From assembly GCA_036389135.1 (NCBI GenBank), contig DASVQP010000087.1:1-58668 (forward strand): DNA of 58,668 nucleotides, given 5' to 3'. The position numbers were made by a program, and so were the translations under genes. The stretch is from Longimicrobium sp. GTDB lineage: Bacteria > Gemmatimonadota > Gemmatimonadetes > Longimicrobiales > Longimicrobiaceae. The notes beneath the pieces were generated by a model, which saw nothing but the letters and a program-made list of their open reading frames with translations, did not search any database and had not been told where the DNA came from. Below are positions 51,208 to 58,668 of this stretch, one piece after another (the stretch's first letter is position 1; each line of letters begins with the position of its first letter).

Positions 51208-52329
51208 TCAGCCCCCGGCGGGCGTGGCCGGAAGGCGGTTGAGGATGAAGCCCACCACTTGTGTCGCGGCCGGCGGGTCGAAGTTCGACAGAACGACGAC
51301 CACGTACCCGCCGTTCGGCTCGAACACGAGGTCCCCGTTCATCCCCGGCGCGCCCCCGCCGTGCCCCACGAACCGCCGGCCGCCCACCATGCGGTCCATG
51401 AACCCATAGGCGTACTGAATCGTCGGGTTGACCGGAACCTTGCCGGCAAGGAGCTGCGCCGTGTGCGCCGAGTCCAGGAGCCGGCGCTCGCGAACCGCGA
51501 CGGCGAAGCGCGCGAAGTCCCCCACGGTGGAGTACCCGCCCCCCGCGGGCGTGCCGCGGTAGGGCAGCGTCGGCGCGTTCGACACGAGCGGGCCGGACGC
51601 CCCCCCCTGCCGCATGTAGCCGACCGACCGCCCCGGCACGAGCGAGTCCTCCGGTGCCGTGCCGGTGGCCGTCATCCCCGCCGGCGCGAGCACGCGTGAG
51701 GCGACGTAGTCGTCGTAGCCCATTCCGCCCACCCGCTCGACGACGGCGCCGAGAAGCATGAAGCCGTAGTTGCTGTACACGTGCTGCGCCCCCGGCTCGA
51801 ACTGCAGGCCGCGCGTGCCGTAAAGCTGGAGGTAGTCCGACGTGTTGCGAAGCTGGGTGCGGTTCGCCACGAACTGCGGCCCGAAGATGTCGCCCGTGCC
51901 GCCGGTGTGGGTGAGCAGGTGGTGCAGCGTGACCTTGGACGCCACGTCCGCGTTCGGGTAGTCCGTGAGGTAGGTGCCCAGCGGCACGTCCAGGCGCAGC
52001 TTTCCGGCCTGCACGAGCTGCATCGCGGAGACCGCGGTCAGCATCTTGTACATAGACCCGGCGCGGAACTGCGTGAGCGGCGTGTTCGGGATGTTCCGCT
52101 CCCGGTCGGCGAGGCCGTAGGCGCCCTCGAACACCGTTTGTCCGTTGCGGGCGACGAGCACGGCGCCGGAAAACTGGCCCGCCTGCGTGACGGTCTCGAG
52201 GTGCGCGCGGAGCGCGGCAACGAAGGCCGAGTCGGGCGACGCCTGGGCGGTGTCCGGTCCGAGTACGTTGGGCTCGCCGGCGCCGCACGCGGCGCAGGCC
52301 AGCAGGGCAAGGGCAGCAACGATCCGCAT
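51208..52329 (-). CDS. Serine hydrolase, class C beta-lactamase fold, lipoprotein
   Basis: 373 residues from ATG 52329, with GGAGG 5 nt upstream. Lipoprotein signal RIVAALALLACAAC. Motifs: SMYK nucleophile (RAGSMYKMLTAVSAMQL), YSNYG, and HGGGAPG near the C-terminus. HHLLTHTGGTGDIFGP and LPYRGTPAGGGYSTVGDFAR are typical of the esterase/beta-lactamase-like family. It is paralogous to the 3706 and 53744 genes and alternates with the alpha/beta hydrolases as part of a duplicated pair. Confidence 0.88.
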   Translation of the reverse strand: MRIVAALALLACAACGAGEPNVLGPDTAQASPDSAFVAALRAHLETVTQAGQFSGAVLVARNGQTVFEGAYGLADRERNIPNTPLTQFRAGSMYKMLTAVSAMQLVQAGKLRLDVPLGTYLTDYPNADVASKVTLHHLLTHTGGTGDIFGPQFVANRTQLRNTSDYLQLYGTRGLQFEPGAQHVYSNYGFMLLGAVVERVGGMGYDDYVASRVLAPAGMTATGTAPEDSLVPGRSVGYMRQGGASGPLVSNAPTLPYRGTPAGGGYSTVGDFARFAVAVRERRLLDSAHTAQLLAGKVPVNPTIQYAYGFMDRMVGGRRFVGHGGGAPGMNGDLVFEPNGGYVVVVLSNFDPPAATQVVGFILNRLPATPAGG

Positions 52330-52364
52330 CGCGTCCTCCGTGTCGAAGAAAAAGTGAACAGATG

Positions 52365-52450
52365 GCCTCACGCAGAGCCACAGAGGCAACCGAGAGAAAA
52401 GCAGAAGGAACCTCCTGTGGCCTTTCCGTTCCCTCTGTGTCTCTGTGTGA
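52365..52450. repeat. Dispersed palindromic repeat, family A (copy 4)
   Basis: Left arm GCCTCACGCAGAGCCACAGA and right arm CCCTCTGTGTCTCTGTGTGA. It fills the gap between the serine hydrolase start and the end of the next gene. Confidence 0.8.
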
Positions 52451-52454
52451 TGCT

Positions 52455-53687
52455 TCATCGAACCGCTTTGCTAGCCGTGGGTGCGGGCTGTCTGGGGTCG
52501 ATACCAATCGTTTCCACCAGCCAATCATGCCTGTCGTACAAGGCTTGTTGGCTGAGGTTGTGTCCCGCCGTATACCAGCGAACCGTTTTGGGCTGCGGCG
52601 CGGCTGCGTGCAGCTCCGCCGCGTCGGCAGCGGGTATGAAGGGGTCCGCCGTCCCGTTCTGCAGCAGCAACGGGACGTTGGCGTGCCCGACGAACCGGAT
52701 CGGCTCTATGGGTGCCATCGCTCGAATCCAGGCGACGCGTCTGGCACACGGGAAACCGGAGATGAGCTTGAAGCCTTCGGGGCCGGTGGCGTGCGAGACC
52801 TGGCCGCCGTGCCCCACCACGAGCGCCGCCGTTTTGAGGCGCCGTTCGATGCCGGCGAACAGCGCACCCGTCGCGCCGCCCCAGCTGAAGCCCACGAAGG
52901 CGATGCGGTCATCGTCTACATTGGGACGTGAGCGCAGCACGTCCACGGCGCGTTGCAGGTCCTTGATCACCTGGATCTGCTCGGTCCGATCCTGCTCGGT
53001 TATCGTCAGGTAGGGCGGTGTCGCGCGGCGATTCCAGGGCGCATCGATCGCGATTACTACCGCACCGTATTGTGCGTAGCTCTGCGCCTGGAACGTAACG
53101 GAGCTCGCATCGCCGGGCAGCCCGTGCATCAGCACCATGCCGGGGCGGAGACCCGCGCGCGTGACCGGGTCCCACATCTTTCCGCTCACCAGACCGCCGT
53201 CCGGACTGCTGAAGGAAATGTTGCTGACCTCCACGCCATTGATCGTGGATTCGGCCGTCTTCTGCAGATTCAGCGGTGCATCGACGTCGTAGCTGAACAG
53301 CTTTCGGTCTTCCGCGGTGGCCATCCCGCCGAAGTCGGGGCGTGCGCCCGTACACGAGTCGGCGTGCACGCGAACCCGGACGGAGTCACGCACCTCCGGG
53401 CGGTCCAGGAGCGCGGCGACGACGTAAGTGGACCCTGCCGCCACGGCGCTGATGGCGCCGCTGGCGTTCACGGTAGCCACACTCTGATCGCGAGAGACGT
53501 ACTGGATCGCCCCGCCGGCGTTGCGCACCGTGGCGTTCAGCGCGGACGATTCGTATACGCCCACGACCACGCTGTCCGGGGAAAGCGTGAGCTGCGGATC
53601 GCCGGCCTGTTCGACCGGGTTATCGCCGCACGCCAGGAACGCCGCTGCCGCCAGCGTCACGGCGACGATTGCCTTTGCCGGTTTCAT
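52455..53687 (-). CDS. Alpha/beta hydrolase lipoprotein with Ig-like N-terminal domain
   Basis: 410 residues from ATG 53687 (GGAGAG 5-6 nt upstream). Lipoprotein signal IVAVTLAAAAFLAC. Residues about 30-110 form a BIG2-type Ig domain (LTLSPDSVVVGVYESSALNA, VATVNASGAISAVAAGSTYV). The hydrolase domain has VLMHGLPGDAS, the nucleophile elbow GFSWGGATG, the acid region LLLQNGTADPFIPAADAAEL, and His in WYTAGHNLSQ, as in dienelactone-hydrolase/DAP2-like enzymes. The substrate is unknown. The broken paralogue at 50090 lacks the Ig domain. Confidence 0.85.
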   Translation of the reverse strand: MKPAKAIVAVTLAAAAFLACGDNPVEQAGDPQLTLSPDSVVVGVYESSALNATVRNAGGAIQYVSRDQSVATVNASGAISAVAAGSTYVVAALLDRPEVRDSVRVRVHADSCTGARPDFGGMATAEDRKLFSYDVDAPLNLQKTAESTINGVEVSNISFSSPDGGLVSGKMWDPVTRAGLRPGMVLMHGLPGDASSVTFQAQSYAQYGAVVIAIDAPWNRRATPPYLTITEQDRTEQIQVIKDLQRAVDVLRSRPNVDDDRIAFVGFSWGGATGALFAGIERRLKTAALVVGHGGQVSHATGPEGFKLISGFPCARRVAWIRAMAPIEPIRFVGHANVPLLLQNGTADPFIPAADAAELHAAAPQPKTVRWYTAGHNLSQQALYDRHDWLVETIGIDPRQPAPTASKAVR

Positions 53688-53743
53688 CCACACTCTCCAA
53701 AGTGGCTGGTACGCTGCGCTCTCAGACGGCTCCGCGGCTCACG

Positions 53744-55126
53744 TCACGGGAAGGTCGAAAACAGGTCGTGCGCCGGAAACGATGTGGCGCCCGCGAGCGC
53801 ATCCCATAGCGCGGCGTTGAGCTCGTTGTCGAAGTTGGGCGTCCAGGAGCGGGCGTTGAACAGCGCGACCCACGAGAAGTTGTGGTACGAGCGCACGAGA
53901 ATGCTCGTGGTGCCGGGCAGCGCTCCCCCGTGCGACCAGGTGGCGTCGCCCTGGGCTGGGCGAACCAGCCATCCGAATGCGTAGTAGCACGCGCCACTGG
54001 CACAGACCGTGGGGCCACTGCTGGTCATCTCCGAGACGATTGCGGCGCTGAGGATGTCCGGGCGATTGGCGCGGCCGTCGACGCCGGCAAGGAATCGCAG
54101 GAGATCGACGGTCGACGAGACCCAGGCGCCGCTTGCATCGAACGATTCGATGTGGAAGCCGCCGTACGGAATGGGCGCCGTGCCTTCGCCCGGGAACACG
54201 GACGGCACCATCGGCGCGGTCATGCCCAGCCCGGGTTCCCCCGGCAGATAGTACTTCACCTCGCCTGCGAGCGCGTGGCCCATGCGCGTCTTGCCCGACC
54301 GCGTGCGATTGGCGCCCACCGGCAGCAGCACGCGTGCGCGCACGTAATCCTCGTACCGCATGCCGCTCAAACGCTCGATCACGCGGCCGAGAATGGCGTA
54401 GCCGAAATTCGAGTAGACGTACCTTTCGCCCGGATTGAAGTCGAGCGGCATTCCCTTCATGTAGCGGATGATCGTTTCACCGGAAGCGGGAGCCGGCGCG
54501 TTGACCGCGGCCGCGGCGATCCCCGGCCGATCCATGGGATCGAATCCGCCATTCGGTTTGGCGCGATCCCAGCCCCCGGTGTGGTTGAGCAGATGCCGAA
54601 TGGTGATCTGCTCCCACCGCGGATCGACCGTCGCTCCCGGCGCAGGGGTGAGGTGCGCGATGAGTGGCGCCACGCGATCGTCGAGCTTGAGCTTGCCTTC
54701 TTCCACCAGCGTCATGACGGCGGCGCTGGTGATCGGCTTGGACACGCTGGCGATCCGGAAGAGCGCGTCGGGCTGCACCGGCGTCTTGGCCGCGACATCC
54801 GCGTAGCCAAAGCCTCGCGCATAGATCAGCTTGCCGTCGCGCAGCACGGCGACCGCGCCCCCGGGAATGGCGTACTTCCGCATGAAACCGGCGATCGCCT
54901 GATCGTAGGATCCCATTCCCGGCACCGCGGCGCCGCTGATCGGGATCTCCTGTTCCGCGGGAGGCGTAACCGGAGGAGTGACGGGCGGCGCAGTCGGCTC
55001 ATCGCTGCAGGAAAGCAGACCCGCGAGGCAGGCGATCCTTGCGGCCGTGATGGTAATCGATCTGCCGGAGCCGCCGCGCGCGCGTCTCACGGGACGACGC
55101 AGGCAAAAGGATACACGTTCACGCAT
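53744..55126 (-). CDS. Serine hydrolase, class C beta-lactamase fold, lipoprotein
   Basis: 460 residues from ATG 55126. A basic N-region is followed by the lipobox segment ITAARIACLAGLLSC and a TPP-rich linker. Motifs: SVSK (FRIASVSKPITSAAVMTL), YSNFG, and HGGALPG. IRHLLNHTGGWDRAKPNGGF is characteristic. It lies 56 bp upstream of the alpha/beta hydrolase, on the same strand. The order serine hydrolase, hydrolase, serine hydrolase, broken hydrolase suggests a duplicated two-gene unit. Confidence 0.88.
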   Translation of the reverse strand: MRERVSFCLRRPVRRARGGSGRSITITAARIACLAGLLSCSDEPTAPPVTPPVTPPAEQEIPISGAAVPGMGSYDQAIAGFMRKYAIPGGAVAVLRDGKLIYARGFGYADVAAKTPVQPDALFRIASVSKPITSAAVMTLVEEGKLKLDDRVAPLIAHLTPAPGATVDPRWEQITIRHLLNHTGGWDRAKPNGGFDPMDRPGIAAAAVNAPAPASGETIIRYMKGMPLDFNPGERYVYSNFGYAILGRVIERLSGMRYEDYVRARVLLPVGANRTRSGKTRMGHALAGEVKYYLPGEPGLGMTAPMVPSVFPGEGTAPIPYGGFHIESFDASGAWVSSTVDLLRFLAGVDGRANRPDILSAAIVSEMTSSGPTVCASGACYYAFGWLVRPAQGDATWSHGGALPGTTSILVRSYHNFSWVALFNARSWTPNFDNELNAALWDALAGATSFPAHDLFSTFP

Positions 55127-55278
55127 GGATCCCCGTGTGTTTGGTGGGTGGAGTGCAGCGGCGAACAACCGAGTCATCAACGCTCCTGCGCGTTTCATCA
55201 ACACGGCGGCGCGCGTCGGGAGCAGCGCGGAAAGCCGATCAGCCGGAAACCGCCCGATCCGCCCTTCGCCCGGGGCGA

Positions 55279-56688
55279 CTAGTGCTGCGGGGCGCCACGC
55301 GGCGACCAGTCCAGCGGCATCGGCGCCGGTGCCGAGCCGACCGCGCGTGCCAGGGTGCCGTCGAAGGGCTCGGGGCAGCCGTTCGAGTTGCCATACCGCC
55401 AGGTCCACCGCGTGCCGCCCGGGTACAGAACGCGCACGCAGTCACCGCGGTTGCCCCAGGCGGGCGCGGCGCGACCCCAGTACAGCTCGGTCGGCGTGCC
55501 GACGCCAGAGCCGCTGAAGATGCGCACGTTCCTCCCCGCCTCGATGCGGAAGCCTGCCGGAAAGCTGAACTCGTCTCCCGCGTTGTTGCGGAGCCGGTAG
55601 CCGCTCACGTCGTGCGACGACCCTGCGTAGCGCGCGTCGGAGACGATCTCGACGAACTCGTTGTTCGGATTCGACGCATCGTTCTCACCCATGAAGCGGA
55701 TGCGTGCGATCCCGACGGGCCACTGCTCTCCATTCCCATTGAACGGGGGCAACCCGATCTCGCGATAGAGCTGGACGCGGCTCCCTGCGCCCCACAGCTC
55801 CTGACTCGGCACGCCAAGCGAGTGCGTGCTCCACGGATCGGTGAACGGAGCGGTCCATCCGTACGGGTCCGTGGCGCTCCAGGCTCCACTCGCACGCTTG
55901 CGCAGCGTCGTGAAGTGCAGGTGGGGCGCGGTGCTGCACCCCGTATTCCCAGACTGCCCGATCACCTGCCCCGCCGTCACCATCTGGCCACTCGAGACGC
56001 TCAGCTGGCTGAAGTGGCCGTATTGCGTGCGGACCGTTTCGCCACTGGGCAGCAGGTGCTCGAGCTGCACCCACAGCCCCGCGACGGTGGAGTTGAGCAG
56101 CGGGCAGAAGAAGGGAGTCTCGCTGCCGGCGAACAGCACCTGACCCGGCGCCACGGCGCGCAGCGGCGTACCTGTGGGCAGGGCCCAGTCGTAGCCGTTG
56201 TGCCCGTCGATTCCGCTCACGTCCTCGCCCCAGAACGCCCGCAGTATCCCGTTGTTGTACTGCGTCTGGAACTGCAGCGGCACGTCGTGATCGAAAGGGC
56301 TGCTCACGGGGAAGTTTCCCGAGAATGGGCGCGTGAACAGCTCCGTGGCCACGGGCAGCGTGACGGTGACCTCCACCCGTGCCGTGATCCCGTCACTCGT
56401 CGCGCTGACGGTGGCCACGCCCGGCGTCATCGCTGATATCGACCCCTGGTTCACGGTGGCGATGTTAGGCGCGCTGGTGGACCAGGAGACCTCGCGGCCG
56501 GTGAGCACGGCGCCGCTCGCGTCGCGAAAGATCGCCGTGAGCTGGCCGGTGCTCCCGGCTACGAGAAGCAATGGCGCGGGTTGCAGGGTGATGCTGCCGA
56601 CAGGCACCGGCGCGCCGGACGGATCGCCGTCGCATGCGGCGGCAAACAGCACAGCCGCCAGAACCGGTATGATCGGAAGCTTCTTCAT
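55279..56688 (-). CDS. M23 peptidase lipoprotein with BIG2 and lamin-tail domains
   Basis: 469 residues from ATG 56688 (AGGA 5 nt upstream). Lipoprotein signal KKLPIIPVLAAVLFAAAC. Order: BIG2 Ig-like domain (about 30-115, VNQGSISAMTPGVATVSATS); M23 LytM-type endopeptidase (about 160-290) with HNGYDWALPTGTPLRAVAPG, YGHFSQLSVSSGQMVTAGQV and the zinc motif APHLHF; then a lamin-tail domain (NNEFVEIVSDARYAGSSHDV, SGYRLRNNAGDEFSFPAGF). M23 enzymes cut peptidoglycan crosslinks; the extra domains suggest surface attachment or substrate binding. Confidence 0.9.
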   Translation of the reverse strand: MKKLPIIPVLAAVLFAAACDGDPSGAPVPVGSITLQPAPLLLVAGSTGQLTAIFRDASGAVLTGREVSWSTSAPNIATVNQGSISAMTPGVATVSATSDGITARVEVTVTLPVATELFTRPFSGNFPVSSPFDHDVPLQFQTQYNNGILRAFWGEDVSGIDGHNGYDWALPTGTPLRAVAPGQVLFAGSETPFFCPLLNSTVAGLWVQLEHLLPSGETVRTQYGHFSQLSVSSGQMVTAGQVIGQSGNTGCSTAPHLHFTTLRKRASGAWSATDPYGWTAPFTDPWSTHSLGVPSQELWGAGSRVQLYREIGLPPFNGNGEQWPVGIARIRFMGENDASNPNNEFVEIVSDARYAGSSHDVSGYRLRNNAGDEFSFPAGFRIEAGRNVRIFSGSGVGTPTELYWGRAAPAWGNRGDCVRVLYPGGTRWTWRYGNSNGCPEPFDGTLARAVGSAPAPMPLDWSPRGAPQH

Positions 56689-56787
56689 ACGATCCTGCCT
56701 GGTGAATGATTTTCTCCAGCCGCCGCGCAACTCCTGCCTCTGTCAATTCGACCACGCTGCGCCGCCGGTAGCCGCCGGGGCAGCCGC

Positions 56788-58064
56788 TCAGCGCAGCCGG
56801 GTCAGCCGGACGATGCGCGCCGCCGGCGCCATCGACACGAGCTCCAGCGAGATCCCGCGTGGCCCGTCTCCCCGAGCCGATGCGGCTGATCGTCTCCATC
56901 AGCGAGCGTGGCCAGCCCGCTCGCTCAGGATGCTGGCCGTGCGGTCGCGGCGGCTGGCAGGCGTTGTGGGCGTACTCGTGAAGGAACATCCCCGCCGCGT
57001 AGCTCACATTCTGGTTCTGCGGCATTGCGAACCGCTCGGCGCTGTGGAGGCTGACCACCATCTCGGACGCACGCGGGCAGCTCGCCTGGCTGGCGACGTT
57101 CACGGTCGGCAGCGGCCCGTCGCAGGCGAAGCCGGTGCCGAACTGGTGCGAGCCGAGCAGCACGTAGAAGCGCCCGCCGCCGCCCGCGGAAGGCTGGAAG
57201 TCGTCTGCGAAGAGCGAGCGCATGGTCGGCAGCAGCAGCCGGTCCGGCGTCGCCGCAGCATCGCGCAGCCAGCCGGCCTTCACCGGGTCGAGGTACGCCG
57301 CGGCCAACGGGTGCCGCAGATCGACGGCGACGCGGCCCGAGACGGCGACGACCTTCGCCTGGGGGCTGGGCACCGACTCCGCCAGCTTATGGCAGATCCC
57401 CGGCTGCCCGGAGAACCGATCGGCGAAGCGCAGCGTGTCCCCGGCGGCCGCCGTCGCATAGCGCGGGTCGAAGGGCGCCGGCGCTTGCGAGTAGTTGCCC
57501 GCCAGCGCGGCCAATCCGGGCATCGCGCGCTCCAGCGGCGTGCCGGCACCCTGCGCGGAGGATGGTGCCAGCGGTCCCCGTGCGCCGGACGATGCGAGCG
57601 CCCAGGAGGCGGACGGAGACCAGCATCCGCGGGGAAACCACCTCCGCCGTCGGGATCGCCAGGTTGGCGGCGCTCAGCACGTGGTCCTCGTCGGTTGCCG
57701 GCAGGCGCAGGCAGCGCGGGTCGTCTTCCGTGAGTACGCGTGACCCGGCCCGGCGAAGCGAGACGCTCGGCGGCAAGTATACGACGGCGCCGACCGGCGC
57801 CGATCCAATGGCCGACACATTAACCGCGCGCACCCGGAGCTCGGCGACGCTGTCGGACCTGGCGACGAGCTCCGTCGCTTCCACGCCGTCGAGCAGGAGC
57901 GAGAGCAGGCGGGTGAGGCCAGAGCCGCGGACGTTCGCGAGCTGCCCGGGACGGGGCGTGTCGACGGAGGTCACGTGGACCGGCCCCGCCGGTTCTACGG
58001 GTGCGCCATCGCAGGCGGCGATCAGCGCGACGAAGAGCGCGGGGAGCAGCGGGGCACGGCGCAT
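56788..58064 (-). pseudogene. Metallopeptidase-like lipoprotein gene with two frameshifts
   Basis: ATG 58064 opens a lipoprotein signal (APLLPALFVALIAAC) and an IPT/TIG-like region (VHVTSVDTPRPGQLANVRGS). Near 57600 the frame changes: VSVRLL is followed, one frame over, by ALASSGARGPLAPSSAQGAG and LERAMPGLAALAGNYSQ. The second part carries FLHEYAHNACQ, an HExxH zinc motif. After ETISRIGS (near 56870) the frame changes again to GDGPRGISLELVSMAPAARI and a stop at 56788. Repaired it would be about 425 residues. Function: possible exported zinc peptidase; family unknown. Confidence 0.6.
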
Positions 58065-58627
58065 GAGCGGCCTTCGGGTCGTGGCGCTGGTGGTGGACGG
58101 CGGCGCCCCTGCATTGGAACGCCCAGGCCAGGTCGAATTCTTTACATCCCGCGGCTACCATGTGACGTAAATCTCGGCCACCACGTAGCCGCCGCTGCGT
58201 CAGCAGCCCGGAATGTTGACCAGCTGGAACCGCCCGACGTCGAAGACGTTGCCGCGATTTCGACGCCTACAGAAGTCGTATTCATCACGCCACGGGTGTA
58301 CCCGGGGCCGGTTCGAGCCGGTGAGTGCAGGGGGAGACGTCGTCCCCGGCATAAGATGTAGATGTCTGGACAGACCCGTTTATTACATCACGGAGGGGGA
58401 GGCGAACGAGACGGTGGTGATGGAGAGGCGACGCAGCGCGCGATGGGGTGCGGGTGATGAGCCCGCACCGTCGCCGGCCCGCGCCTAAGCGCAGAGACGC
58501 AGAAGAGAAACAACGAGAACAGATGGGCTCACACAGTAGGCGTTCGACAGTGAAAGCTACACGCGAGAGACGGAATTGGCGCCATTGCTGGACTTTCGTA
58601 TCCAAAATCGTTGGATTCACCGAAAAC
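58065..58627. other. Right-end region without a supported gene
   Basis: About 560 bp. A minus-strand frame from ATG 58352 to TGA 58200 reads 50 residues ending GNVFDVGRFQLVNIPGC. It continues in frame after the TGA as RSGGYVVAEIYVTW and a stop at about 58153, which looks like a gene end interrupted by a stop. No upstream domain is recognised. The rest is low-information sequence and a repeat remnant. Confidence 0.3.
58488..58537. repeat. Degenerate partial copy of repeat family A
   Basis: GCGCAGAGACGCAGAAGAGA near the left and GGGCTCACACAG at the right; arms are incomplete. It precedes an AT-rich stretch that may be a promoter. Confidence 0.45.
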
Positions 58628-58668
58628 ATGTTGTACATGGATTTCTACTCCGCCTTGACTTCGCAGCA
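58628..58668 (+). CDS. Start of a gene cut by the window edge, possibly a methyltransferase
   Basis: ATG 58628 (or 58637) begins MLYMDFYSALTSQ and runs off the right end. The opening resembles the MxFYxALxxxYDxIF start of small SAM-dependent methyltransferases. The 80 bp before it is markedly AT-richer than the rest, as expected of a promoter. Only 13 residues are visible, so this is tentative. Confidence 0.3.
   Translation, partial: MLYMDFYSALTSQ

Overview
The window is a very GC-rich bacterial chromosome segment with no rRNA, tRNA, CRISPR array or intact transposase that I can see. Several traits suggest Gemmatimonadota, probably near Longimicrobium: PadR regulators coupled to ADOP-type duplicated permeases, many secreted lipoproteins, and dispersed palindromic repeats made of CACAGAG/CTCTGTG or CGCAAAG/CTTTGCG units. 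This assignment is inference, since no marker gene is present.

Layout. 1-7.4 kb: a gene end, a PadR/membrane-protein pair, a TlpA-like secreted protein, a serine hydrolase with a broken lipoprotein downstream, a PlsC acyltransferase, an NTF2-like protein and a methyltransferase. 7.5-18.3 kb: membrane and secreted proteins of unknown role, a DUF4242 protein, a frameshifted gene, a PadR-ADOP permease module with two operator palindromes, an AHSA1/SRPBCC protein, a zinc-ribbon protein and a DUF2314 protein. 18.3-27.6 kb: an NCS2 permease with an amidohydrolase remnant upstream, a multicopper oxidase/selenium-binding-protein-like pair, a DUF885 hydrolase and a leaderless ArsR-AHSA1 operon. 28.1-37.1 kb: a flavin amine oxidase and partner, a graveyard of duplicated gene fragments (31.3-35 kb) around a Cys-rich lipoprotein, a cystathionine gamma-synthase-like enzyme and a CAP protein, then a two-gene split copper amine oxidase. 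37.2-47.4 kb: a UvrA paralogue, an MpaB-like oxygenase, a B3 metallo-beta-lactamase with the Glu variant, a compact family B DNA polymerase and a second PadR-ADOP module. 47.5-58.7 kb: a beta-propeller lipoprotein, a GntR regulator, a duplicated serine-hydrolase/alpha-beta-hydrolase module with one broken member, an M23 peptidase and a twice-frameshifted metallopeptidase gene.

How the genes work together. Most form one- or two-gene units: a regulator with its target (PadR + permease, ArsR + AHSA1), or secreted enzyme pairs. The clearest functional pairs are the split copper amine oxidase, the multicopper oxidase with the SBP56-like propeller, and the UraA-like permease with the DUF2314 protein. 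Four genes carry apparent frameshifts (five indels). Either this is a decaying accessory region or the assembly has residual indel errors; the sequence alone cannot separate these.
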